Source of the DNA: a virus
Reading direction: 5' to 3' (one strand)
IMG/VR virus record: IMGVR_UViG_3300046703_000037
Coordinates: 1-30,736 of that record
Length of the DNA: 30,736 nucleotides
Both the position numbers and the translations under genes were made by a program. The notes beneath the pieces are model-generated. The model was not told the origin of the DNA. It searched no databases and saw nothing but the letters and a program-made list of their open reading frames with translations. Below are positions 9,601-15,718 of this stretch, piece by piece; the first letter of the stretch is position 1; each line of letters opens with the position of its first letter.

Positions 9601-12249
9601 GGGGACGCCGACGAGAACGTGACCCAGAAGTCTTGGCAGGCCGATCCCGCTGTCGATCAGTCCTTCCACGACGCCGTGATGAAGTTCGGGTCCGACTCGC
9701 TGGACACATCGGCCCATGAGCCGGGGAAGAGTAGCCTGGAGGGCTACGCCGGGAAAGCATTCTCTGGTGGGAATCTCGGTGGTTCTAATCCTGAGATGCT
9801 TGCAGACGCCCTGCGAGCGGTGGGTGGGGCCGACGTAATCGCGGCCGGGAAACAGGCCATAGATACGGTCCGGAGTGCGGCCGAAGATCTCCAGCGAACT
9901 TTCTCTCCGGGTTCCCGAGGAACTGCTGCCAAACAGACCGTGGCCGAGATGCGGCAGGAGAACTCCCGAGCAGCCCGATCCGCGGATATCCGGTATCGAG
10001 CTTACGACCAAGTCCGCCGAGCCTTCGATGTTTACACGCGACTTCATGGGCAGATCGCCGCGGATGACTTCATGGATCGGATCAACCGGGGCGAGAAGCA
10101 GAGCGACCCGGAACTCCAGTCTATCGCGGATACGATGGACATGGAGCGTCGGGATAAGGTCAAACAGATGGAAGCCCTTGGCACCGGAGCCACAGAAAAG
10201 TTCGATGAAAACTGGTTCGGCCGTCAGTGGGCCAATTCGGATCAGGCTCGATTGTTCTTCCGATCCAGGAAGCCTCTCACCGGGTCGAAGTCCTTCTTGA
10301 AGGGCAGGACATTAGAATCGGTAGCGGAGGGCCGGGCCGCGGGTCTGGAACTAGTCACCGATAACCCCGTCGAGATGCACATTATGAAGATGGGGGAGAT
10401 GGACAAGTACATCGCCGGAGTGAGTGTCATCAAGTCCCTGGAAACAAACGGGGCCGCTAAACGGGTCGTCTCTGGAGACGCCGTGCCTCCGGGTTGGCAG
10501 AGGATTCACGATCAGATCGGTCTCTACAAGGCCAAGAACCCGGTCACGGGTGAGATCGAACGAGGCTCGTATTACGCTCCCGAGGAAGTCGCCACACTCA
10601 TCAATAACCATCTTTCTCCTGGACTTCGTGGGAAGGCATGGTTCAAGACCTACCTGGGGGCCGCGAACTGGCTGAATCAGTTCCAACTCGGAATGAGCGG
10701 ATTCCATTTGGCCTTTACTTCGGGTGATGCCATTGTTTCTAAACTCGCTCTCTCCCTACGTCAGTTGACCAAGGGCGACGTGAGCGGGGCCGTTACGAGT
10801 CTCCTGGGCGTTCCCTTCGCCCCGATCACGAATGCAATCCGTGGACACACGGGTCTCACGGAATGGTTTCACCGAGGCTCTCAGGGGGCCGAGGTTCAAC
10901 AGATCATCAGCATCCTGGAGGATGCTGGGGCTCGTGTGCAATCCGATCCGTTCTATCGCACCCATGTCACGGACAAGATAATGAAGTCCTGGCGGCAGGG
11001 GAACATTCTCGGCTCACTTGGTCGGGCTCTCCTTCTACCCGTGGAACTGCCCACCCGGTTCATCATGGACGTGGTGGTGCCTCGCCAGAAGTTAGGCGTT
11101 GCGATGGATATCGTCCGGATGGAGATGAGAACTAATCCCGGTATCTCCCGAGACGCCCTCGTCGCCAAGGCTCGTTCCGCCTGGGACTCGGCCGACAACC
11201 GGATGGGCCAGTTGGTCTACGACAATTTGTTCTGGAATCACATGACCAAGGACATCGCAATGGCGACGGTCCGATCCGTGGGCTGGAACCTCGGCACCTT
11301 CCGCGAGGTTATCGGCGGTGGGTTCGATCTCCTCCGGGCTCCGATGGATCTGATCCACGGCAAGCCGGTTGAACTCACAAACCGAGCGGCCTACATCCTG
11401 GCCCTGCCCATGATCCATGCGGCGGCAGGATCGTTCCTTCAGTACGTCTTCACCGGCCAGGGGCCCCAGACTATCCGGGATGCGTTCTTCCCCCAGACCG
11501 GAAGCAAGGATGAGAAGGGCCGTCCCCAGCGAACTTCTCTTCCGACTTACTGCAAGGACATCTATCACTTCGGGTCCGAGCCGCTCAAGACCCTGGAGAA
11601 CAAAGTTCACCCTATGATCCAGTTGGTCCATGAGATGCTCATCAATAAAGACTTCTACGGCGTGAAGATTGCCAATGAAGACGATCCGATGATGCAGAAA
11701 CTAATCGACGAGGCGAAGCATGTACTCGGTGCGATGGAGCCTCTCTCCAGTCGAAACCTTCGTCGGGGTCTCGCACAGGGGCAGACCCCCGAGGTAGCAG
11801 CCCGATCCTTCTTGGGGATCACCCCTGCTCCCTCGGCCTTGAATGAGAGTGATGCTGAGCGAGTCGCATCGGACATCATCCAAGAGAAGATCCCGGCCGG
11901 AGCCCGGACCTCGGAGGCGGCGGCAAAGTCTCAGTTCAAGAGAGACATCGCCCGCCAACTTAGAAGTGGGAACACGAAGGCTCTGTCCGACGCTATCGGA
12001 CAGCAGAAGATTTCCACGAATGATGCCTCAGAGATCATTCAGGGAAGTCACGACCAACCCCTGGAGGGACAGTTGAAACATTTGAGTGCCTCCGAGGCTC
12101 TAAAGGTCTGGGCGGTCGCAAATCCGGATGAGAAGAAACTGATGAAGCGGCACATGATTGAGAAACTGTTCGGGGCGAGCGACAGTCTCGCTCCCGCGGA
12201 GTTCAATGCTCTGGCCGCTCAATACCGTTTACAGGGAGTGTTCCGATGA
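6673..12249 (+). CDS. Giant internal virion / polyvalent-type protein with embedded radical SAM domain
   Basis: 1858 residues; ATG 6673 overlaps the previous stop. Layout: residues 1-330 Ala/Gly-rich with amphipathic stretches (IMGQFAGFGVGLGKFALTG). Residues 330-440 form a Pro-rich linker. At 484-488 there is an HETTE motif followed by AHAGATAAEHD, a possible metal site. Residues about 700-780 look Rossmann-like (KVVVGGYTDMTPF). Residues about 780-1000 are a radical SAM core: C785, C789 and C792 form CX3CX2C, then KYVEMGVESYNDSILKSVRK and FIPNIMIGLPGETPETYSRT. From about 1100 to the end is a helical region with membrane-active-looking segments (YILALPMIHAAAGSFLQYVF), like large ejected proteins. 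Radical SAM enzymes use a 4Fe-4S cluster and S-adenosylmethionine to make a 5'-deoxyadenosyl radical. Substrate unknown. Fusion to an ejected protein suggests delivery to the host cell. The radical SAM call is strong; ejection is inferred. Confidence 0.85.
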   Translation: MSDIVDRVFETLPATAGDIVDRVAAGSSGDLVDQLSPPVTHEDAMQAAGSEVLRQNVLRRSKQLPDLNSDESGAILDAFKRLGGQQPDKLRQQLAEETAHRTQLARGVLGDAGAGAFEAVTSYVPAMAGLIDPQSGLRLKQGQEIVANADPTSIMGQFAGFGVGLGKFALTGPLAPILAGVEGAGEQRMTIAKAREKGEDIGGTSEVLETTARGVVDGVLTKMFMKAGDKASNVVRSLIQPSVKEALAASGLDTARKLAWTWAMDSLKVGALSEGQYLADIGLGHLADPSIVPTKAEALRAAAFGIVLPSVMGAVHGVGGRLLGREAPPTPVYTPEEAGRTIPGTENLPIPPLVRSGGPLATVPGEAPRPGYLVTPPPTPGEAPIYSGEPGPPTPRVLTPFPPEGSIKYPQIIELIQNAPARGVAPDPTDHPMGREPAIVTGQNVPDLGGTGTSPEKVYVSKALPQTLEIEGKPVDVHRFVALHETTERSLREAGESDDAAHAGATAAEHDAVRRAGVDPVAYEKALEPYERTARTESLEAAPEDLDKVPYQKPAPAIPRPKTVVTQEREIEQYPEGATHATPHLTYDISHLQSPAAAAGGVPLDTKGENLWVRPAAGKSNAKRQLLVQFSTDLINADRPRSSADDYYDKLYANRDGYSRPKDFWELPQWIGVAAKNLPNADVYVVRNLAEAQKFLAEAGYGHVAMSALDVNTKLAQALITGYKGKVVVGGYTDMTPFKGQSNVTVYKAMPEWIKAMGKDFTEGTDYRHFRGTEVVPRLSLSEGCLHNCFFCGVENKGKAPREIDRQTVDQQIASFKDLKAKLVYVNDKTFGQASNHQDLKEIYKRMKAENPEFQGFIIQTSAAQMAKMTPEFLQEAGVKYVEMGVESYNDSILKSVRKPANEKMIDAAVEKIRASGAKFIPNIMIGLPGETPETYSRTLDFLDHNRDLISHVNAYNTALYAGSDLAKQVGGAKSAGDADENVTQKSWQADPAVDQSFHDAVMKFGSDSLDTSAHEPGKSSLEGYAGKAFSGGNLGGSNPEMLADALRAVGGADVIAAGKQAIDTVRSAAEDLQRTFSPGSRGTAAKQTVAEMRQENSRAARSADIRYRAYDQVRRAFDVYTRLHGQIAADDFMDRINRGEKQSDPELQSIADTMDMERRDKVKQMEALGTGATEKFDENWFGRQWANSDQARLFFRSRKPLTGSKSFLKGRTLESVAEGRAAGLELVTDNPVEMHIMKMGEMDKYIAGVSVIKSLETNGAAKRVVSGDAVPPGWQRIHDQIGLYKAKNPVTGEIERGSYYAPEEVATLINNHLSPGLRGKAWFKTYLGAANWLNQFQLGMSGFHLAFTSGDAIVSKLALSLRQLTKGDVSGAVTSLLGVPFAPITNAIRGHTGLTEWFHRGSQGAEVQQIISILEDAGARVQSDPFYRTHVTDKIMKSWRQGNILGSLGRALLLPVELPTRFIMDVVVPRQKLGVAMDIVRMEMRTNPGISRDALVAKARSAWDSADNRMGQLVYDNLFWNHMTKDIAMATVRSVGWNLGTFREVIGGGFDLLRAPMDLIHGKPVELTNRAAYILALPMIHAAAGSFLQYVFTGQGPQTIRDAFFPQTGSKDEKGRPQRTSLPTYCKDIYHFGSEPLKTLENKVHPMIQLVHEMLINKDFYGVKIANEDDPMMQKLIDEAKHVLGAMEPLSSRNLRRGLAQGQTPEVAARSFLGITPAPSALNESDAERVASDIIQEKIPAGARTSEAAAKSQFKRDIARQLRSGNTKALSDAIGQQKISTNDASEIIQGSHDQPLEGQLKHLSASEALKVWAVANPDEKKLMKRHMIEKLFGASDSLAPAEFNALAAQYRLQGVFR
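7666..7674 (+). repeat. Dispersed 9-mer GTTTACACG, copy 3
   Basis: Exact copy in the giant virion gene, in the Pro-rich linker, read as Val-Tyr-Thr. The preceding base is C. Confidence 0.6.
10030..10038 (+). repeat. Dispersed 9-mer GTTTACACG, copy 4
   Basis: Exact copy in the giant virion gene downstream of the radical SAM part, read as Val-Tyr-Thr. The preceding base is T. A one-mismatch copy (GTTTACAGG) follows at 12227-12235. Confidence 0.6.
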
Positions 12250-12515
12250 CCCCAGCACAGCATCAAGAGACAATGGACGTGGCCGAGGTAATGGTCAATC
12301 GGTACTTTGACCATTACCTAACGGATGTATTCCCTCAACAGATGGAACTACTCCTCAAGACCCACAACGCGGACGAGGGGGCCCACAAGGGAACGATCAG
12401 GAAAATCCACCGGGGCGGGTGGATGATCGCGGGAGTATCCGCTTTTATCGCAGCGGCCGGAGCGGTGGGGGCGGTGGTATATTACATTGTGTCGATTCTG
12501 CCTCATTCTCATTGA
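12246..12515 (+). CDS. Small membrane protein, possible holin
   Basis: 89 residues; ATG 12246 overlaps the giant gene's stop (ATGA), with GGGAG upstream. The first 55 residues are soluble and charged (DVAEVMVNRYFDHYLTDVFPQQ). One strong transmembrane segment spans about residues 57-83 (WMIAGVSAFIAAAGAVGAVVYYIV), followed by a five-residue tail containing two His. It is the last gene of the virion operon, a common place for lysis genes, and its size suits a single-span holin. A membrane-anchored accessory protein is equally possible. Its 3' end overlaps the convergent gene by 71 nt. Confidence 0.5.
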   Translation: MTPAQHQETMDVAEVMVNRYFDHYLTDVFPQQMELLLKTHNADEGAHKGTIRKIHRGGWMIAGVSAFIAAAGAVGAVVYYIVSILPHSH

Positions 12516-12786
12516 ACGGGACGGTCTGCTGCCAAACGAAGCCCCACGGTGCTTGTGGGGCTTCGGCCCCTCGGCCTAGCCGGATCAAGTCCAGGTAGCT
12601 TTCTACGACCCTCCAGGCATCCACGATTAGATTCACCGGGATCAGGCGGGTCTCGCCCATCATATCCCACTGAATCGGGATCTGCTTCTCCGCGGCCGTC
12701 TTGAGCCATGCCCAGGTGAAGGTCGAGCGAGCATCAGGACCGATGGAGAGAAAGGGTTCGTCGTGATAGATCTGGAGTCGTTCCAT
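12445..12786 (-). CDS. Hypothetical protein, last gene of the minus-strand unit
   Basis: 113 residues. ATG at 12786 overlaps the upstream stop (TAATG), which favours this start over longer in-frame ones. The first 95 residues look like a small soluble alpha/beta protein (FTWAWLKTAAEKQIPIQWDMMGE, then LIVDAWRVVESYLDLIRLG). The last about 25 residues, including a run of prolines, are read from the strand opposite the end of the convergent gene and may be a by-product of the missing stop. No family recognised. Confidence 0.55.
   Translation of the reverse strand: MERLQIYHDEPFLSIGPDARSTFTWAWLKTAAEKQIPIQWDMMGETRLIPVNLIVDAWRVVESYLDLIRLGRGAEAPQAPWGFVWQQTVPFNENEAESTQCNIPPPPPLRPLR
12537..12565. terminator. 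Hairpin at the convergence of the two transcription units
   Basis: An 11-bp perfect stem (CGAAGCCCCAC with GTGGGGCTTCG) around a 7-nt loop lies 22 nt past the stop of the last plus-strand gene. Neither strand has a T run after it, so it would act as a weak or factor-assisted bidirectional terminator, or protect 3' ends. It lies inside the coding region of the minus-strand gene. Confidence 0.45.
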
Positions 12787-13154
12787 TAGAGCTTCTGCCT
12801 TTGTCTCTCGGCGTCTCGGCGGGCGTCGTAGACGGCGGGATGGTCGCCCTGGTAGATTGAGTACGTGACTCCCGCGAGGGGCGTGCCCACCCAGGACTCC
12901 CATGGGATGCGGTCTATGAGACGGGCCCTGTAGTTGTGATAGATTTCGCTGGGGATCACGGCGACGAGGAACTTTGTGCCGTGCTTGGCGGTGATGCTGA
13001 GAACCCAACCCGATTCGGACCCCGAGATCTCCTCGAACCCGCCCATCACTTCCACCGTGCCGGTTAGAGTCGCCCTCTTCACGGCCGGTGGAAGTGATGT
13101 CGTTCGAGCGACCAGATCTATCAGATCTAGCCGGTCGCGGAGTTTACCCTGCAT
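12786..13154 (-). CDS. Hypothetical protein
   Basis: 122 residues from ATG 13154, which overlaps the end of the upstream lipoprotein gene by 11 nt; a TTG at 13187 is the other option. The sequence begins MQGKLRDRLDLIDLVART and continues with a probable beta-barrel-like part (LTGTVEVMGGFEEI, then GWVLSITAKHGTKFLVAVIP). The C-terminus is charged and helical (DARRDAERQRQKL). No signal peptide or catalytic motif. It is coupled by TAATG to the next gene. Function unknown. Confidence 0.55.
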   Translation of the reverse strand: MQGKLRDRLDLIDLVARTTSLPPAVKRATLTGTVEVMGGFEEISGSESGWVLSITAKHGTKFLVAVIPSEIYHNYRARLIDRIPWESWVGTPLAGVTYSIYQGDHPAVYDARRDAERQRQKL

Positions 13155-14049
13155 TTGGAGGCCCCACGGGATTGATCTGATCGACAACTACGGGGGCAGG
13201 AGGCGGGACAACCGGGACAACGGGGGAAGTAGTCGAACTTGCAACCACCGACACAGATGTAGGTGTGGTCGGGGAGACGACGGGGGTACTTGTGGTCATT
13301 GTTCGCCATTCGGAGACAACCTTTCCGGCGAGGGACGAGGCCCCCGCTTCAATCCCAGGAATCGCAGCCTGGATATGGGTCGCCGCGGTCGAAGCCAGCG
13401 ACTTGACCCAGGTCCAGATTCCGGTCACGACACTCCAGATTAGGGAGAAGATCGGACCCAGGACGGGGAAGATCAGGGGCAGGACCAGAAGAACTCCCGC
13501 ACCGATCAGAGCGATGAGACCCCAATCCTTGAGTCTCGTGATGATAGATCCGGTGATCGTGCCCCCGGTCTCGGTGCCGACAACCTGGGTCTCCTCACCC
13601 TTGCCCACCTTGAACGAGCCGTCCTTGTGCATCGAGATGGTGGGGGTGTCGCCTGCGGAGATCGTGGCGGGTTTCTTCGCAGCCTCGGTGATAACCTCAC
13701 CCGCACTCACGCCGAAGGGAGACATGACCCGAAGGGCCTTGACCTCGTTGAAGTAGTGGATGCCTTGGCCCTTGAACAGTTTGAGGGTCCGAGCGTAGGC
13801 GATCTGAGCACCCGCAGGAATGCTGGAGTTCGCCTCATGCGTCTTCGCCCCGTCCAGGGCATTGCTCTGGAGGGCGGGATGATCGGGCGTCGGAATCGGG
13901 ACCGGAGACACAAAGACGGGAGTCTCTGTTCTCTCCTCGTAGCTCTGCGGCGTCACGTCCTGATTTTCGACGCGGTTGCCATAGGAGAAGCAGCCACTAC
14001 CGAGGACCAGCGTAGCCGTTACACCGAGGATCAGGGCGAACTTTCTCAT
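13144..14049 (-). CDS. Putative lipoprotein with long hydrophobic segment and Thr/Val/Pro-rich tail
   Basis: 301 residues. ATG 14049 has an excellent GGAGGAAGAG site; a longer reading from 14160 lacks one. The start MRKFALILGVTATLVLGSGC is a lipoprotein-type signal with Cys at residue 20. After a Pro-rich stretch, a middle domain (AYARTLKLFKGQGIHYFNEV, DTPTISMHKDGSFKVGKGEE) is followed at about residues 170-215 by a 40-residue hydrophobic stretch (GLIALIGAGVLLVLPLIFP) long enough for two spans. The last 70 residues are low-complexity Ser/Thr/Val/Pro. It sits downstream of a consensus promoter and a small membrane protein. It may act at the cell envelope (superinfection, lysis or adsorption control); this is inference. 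Confidence 0.6.
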   Translation of the reverse strand: MRKFALILGVTATLVLGSGCFSYGNRVENQDVTPQSYEERTETPVFVSPVPIPTPDHPALQSNALDGAKTHEANSSIPAGAQIAYARTLKLFKGQGIHYFNEVKALRVMSPFGVSAGEVITEAAKKPATISAGDTPTISMHKDGSFKVGKGEETQVVGTETGGTITGSIITRLKDWGLIALIGAGVLLVLPLIFPVLGPIFSLIWSVVTGIWTWVKSLASTAATHIQAAIPGIEAGASSLAGKVVSEWRTMTTSTPVVSPTTPTSVSVVASSTTSPVVPVVPPPAPVVVDQINPVGPPNAG

Positions 14050-14167
14050 GTCTCTTCCTCCGAATCTCAAGGACGCAACCAAGGACAAAGCTGCTGACAA
14101 AGGCATAAAGGCCCCCACCGATTGCGAATCCAAAGCCGAGGCCGATGCCTGTAAGCACACTCTCCAT
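13997..14167 (-). CDS. Small membrane protein (56 aa)
   Basis: Begins MESVLTGIGLGFGFAIGGGL at ATG 14167, with GAGGTT upstream, and ends at TAG 13997-13999. One Gly-rich transmembrane segment (about residues 4-33) is followed by a basic tail (EIRRKRHEKVRPDPR). It overlaps the first 53 nt of the lipoprotein gene in another frame. The ATG lies within the -10 box of a consensus promoter, so only transcripts starting further upstream can carry its start codon. It could be a holin-like or spanin-like partner of the flanking lipoproteins. Function is not established. Confidence 0.55.
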   Translation of the reverse strand: MESVLTGIGLGFGFAIGGGLYAFVSSFVLGCVLEIRRKRHEKVRPDPRCNGYAGPR

Positions 14168-14194
14168 TATAACCTCATTTCTCTAGGCTGTCAA
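14166..14194 (-). promoter_or_regulatory. Consensus sigma70 promoter (TTGACA-N17-TATAAT)
   Basis: On the minus strand TTGACA (14189-14194) is followed after exactly 17 nt by TATAAT (14166-14171), a full match to the sigma70 consensus. It overlaps the last codons of the metallopeptidase-like gene. The predicted start, near 14158-14160, lies just inside the 56-aa ORF, leaving a leader of about 110 nt for the lipoprotein gene at 14049. Confidence 0.75.
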
Positions 14195-14831
14195 TGAACT
14201 GGTCGAACTCCTGTTGAAACGACCCGAGGTCGATTTCTCCACTATCGAATAGAAGAACTCTATGAGACTGGAGGAGGAAGTGGAAGACTCCCCATGCCTC
14301 GGCGTAGCAACTAAAGATCTCGTCATTGGGTCCGGACATCTGGCCGAAGGTCGCCAGGGGAATGAGTCGATCTGTCTTCTTCATTGCGTGTAAACGATCC
14401 CGGAAAGGCTGGTCGGAATCTCGCTCGAAGTTCATGGCGAGACCTTCGTTGAACCAGAACTTTTCTCGCCAGAGGCCCCCGAGGTATGCCAACTGATGAG
14501 CGAACTCGTGGGATAGAACTCGGTCCGAACGGCCCGTTACCACGATGATTCTATTGTGGTTCGCACTGTAGTATCCCTGCATCCAGGAAGCATTGACGTG
14601 CTCCACCCGCTGGGCGTACTCCTCCAGATCTTTGTACGAGGGGAGGACCGTGCAGGGTTTCTCCCGCCAGGAAATCTTCGCCTCGGGGAACATGGCGAAG
14701 AACCTGGGCGTCTCTTGCTTGAATAGGGCCCTGATTGACAGGGCCTCGTTCGAGTCCGGGGCCTGCACGGTGATCGGTCCCACCGTGCAGCCCCCCAAGA
14801 GGAAGACCAAATTGAGAAGCAACCGTCTCAT
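14175..14831 (-). CDS. Putative lipoprotein with gluzincin metallopeptidase motif
   Basis: 218 residues. ATG 14831 overlaps the upstream stop (ATGA), and this start gives a clean signal peptide: MRRLLLNLVFLLGGC with lipobox LGGC and Cys14. The zinc motif HEFAH is at residues 108-112, followed by WFNEGLA with Glu129 as likely third ligand, the arrangement of gluzincin (peptidase MA-like / DUF1570-type) proteins. The C-terminal 70 residues are helical. If active, it would hydrolyse peptides in the periplasm or at the outer membrane. It lies between a metallophosphoesterase and a membrane/lipoprotein pair. The motif is seen directly; activity and substrate are inferred. It does not resemble a phage lysozyme or amidase. 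Confidence 0.7.
   Translation of the reverse strand: MRRLLLNLVFLLGGCTVGPITVQAPDSNEALSIRALFKQETPRFFAMFPEAKISWREKPCTVLPSYKDLEEYAQRVEHVNASWMQGYYSANHNRIIVVTGRSDRVLSHEFAHQLAYLGGLWREKFWFNEGLAMNFERDSDQPFRDRLHAMKKTDRLIPLATFGQMSGPNDEIFSCYAEAWGVFHFLLQSHRVLLFDSGEIDLGSFQQEFDQFIDSLEK
14387..14395 (-). repeat. Dispersed 9-mer GTTTACACG, copy 5
   Basis: Exact copy on the coding strand of the metallopeptidase-like gene. Here the frame is CGT TTA CAC G, giving Arg-Leu-His and using TTA for leucine, a codon seldom seen in this window. Confidence 0.6.
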
Positions 14832-15718
14832 ACGCGACCCCACATCTCACGGGTGTCCGGATGAATCTGGACGAAGGCGGCACCGAGGGTCGTCGGCTCG
14901 TAACCCTTCTGTTCACCGTAGGAGATCACGCCTTGGGCGTAGGTCTTGAGGTACGAGCCCGAGACTACACCGATCTTTGTCGTGTTCCTGATCTTGAGAC
15001 AGTCTGAGTCGGCGACCAAGGGGGTGAGCCGACAGCCCATCTGATCGTGAACATGGCCCATGAAGAAGATATCGGCGTCGAAGTTCCGCATGAAGCTGAC
15101 AAGCCGATTGATCTTCCCGCCCTTCGTCTGAGCGGCCCCGGCTCCGTGGTGACACCAGACCCGGAAGGTCTCAGAACCCGCGTGACATTGTTTAGAAATC
15201 GAGTGGTCCATCAGGTAGGGCAAGGCCCCGAACTTATTACCAACATCCCACCCTCGTACCTGTTGAAACACGAGATCCATGAAGCACGAGTATCCCAAGT
15301 TTGCCACGCCCAACTCAGAACAGAGCCAGCCGTGGAGATCTTCCTGCTGCTGACGCCTCATGTATTGCTTCTCATGGTTCCCGACGATCAGACCCAGACA
15401 CTTGTGTTTGATCGGGGCGAAGATATCCCGAACGGCCTCGTAGGTCTTCTTGCCCAGGCGACCGAGATCAGCGACCTTCACCCGGTCGGCCACGGCATCA
15501 GGATCGAATCTCTTCGCGTCCCCGAAGCCGATGAACTCGCCGTAGTCCCCGCCGCCGATCCAGAAATGAAACGGATCATTCAGGATATCGTCGCGGGTCT
15601 TCAAGACCTCCTTCTCCGCACAGGCTTTGGCAAACCAGTGGATGTCAGAGAAGTAGGAGATCTTGAAGATATCCTTCCGACTCCCGTGCCAGATGAATCT
15701 TTTTCCTGCGGCTTCCAT
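14828..15718 (-). CDS. Calcineurin-like metallophosphoesterase
   Basis: 296 residues; ATG 15718 overlaps the upstream stop (TAATG). Conserved metal-binding blocks appear in order: SDIHW near residue 24 (D-x-H), GGGDYGEF near 54 (GD), GNHEKQY near 118 (GNHE), HHGAG near 190 and GHVHDQ near 222 (GH-x-H). These define the binuclear metallophosphatase superfamily, which cleaves phosphomono- or diesters. No capping or nuclease-specific domain is visible, so the substrate (nucleotide, nucleic acid, 2',3'-cyclic phosphate or protein) cannot be told. No signal peptide, so cytoplasmic. Its operon neighbour is a nucleotide-metabolism fusion, which makes a nucleotide substrate reasonable. Confidence 0.8.
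   Translation of the reverse strand: MEAAGKRFIWHGSRKDIFKISYFSDIHWFAKACAEKEVLKTRDDILNDPFHFWIGGGDYGEFIGFGDAKRFDPDAVADRVKVADLGRLGKKTYEAVRDIFAPIKHKCLGLIVGNHEKQYMRRQQQEDLHGWLCSELGVANLGYSCFMDLVFQQVRGWDVGNKFGALPYLMDHSISKQCHAGSETFRVWCHHGAGAAQTKGGKINRLVSFMRNFDADIFFMGHVHDQMGCRLTPLVADSDCLKIRNTTKIGVVSGSYLKTYAQGVISYGEQKGYEPTTLGAAFVQIHPDTREMWGRV

Noticed and set aside
8062-10047. 661-aa open frame on the minus strand
   Set aside because: It lies fully opposite the giant virion gene, includes the antisense of the radical SAM core, has an odd Arg/Gly/Leu composition and no ribosome-binding site. Long antisense frames are common in GC-rich codon usage.
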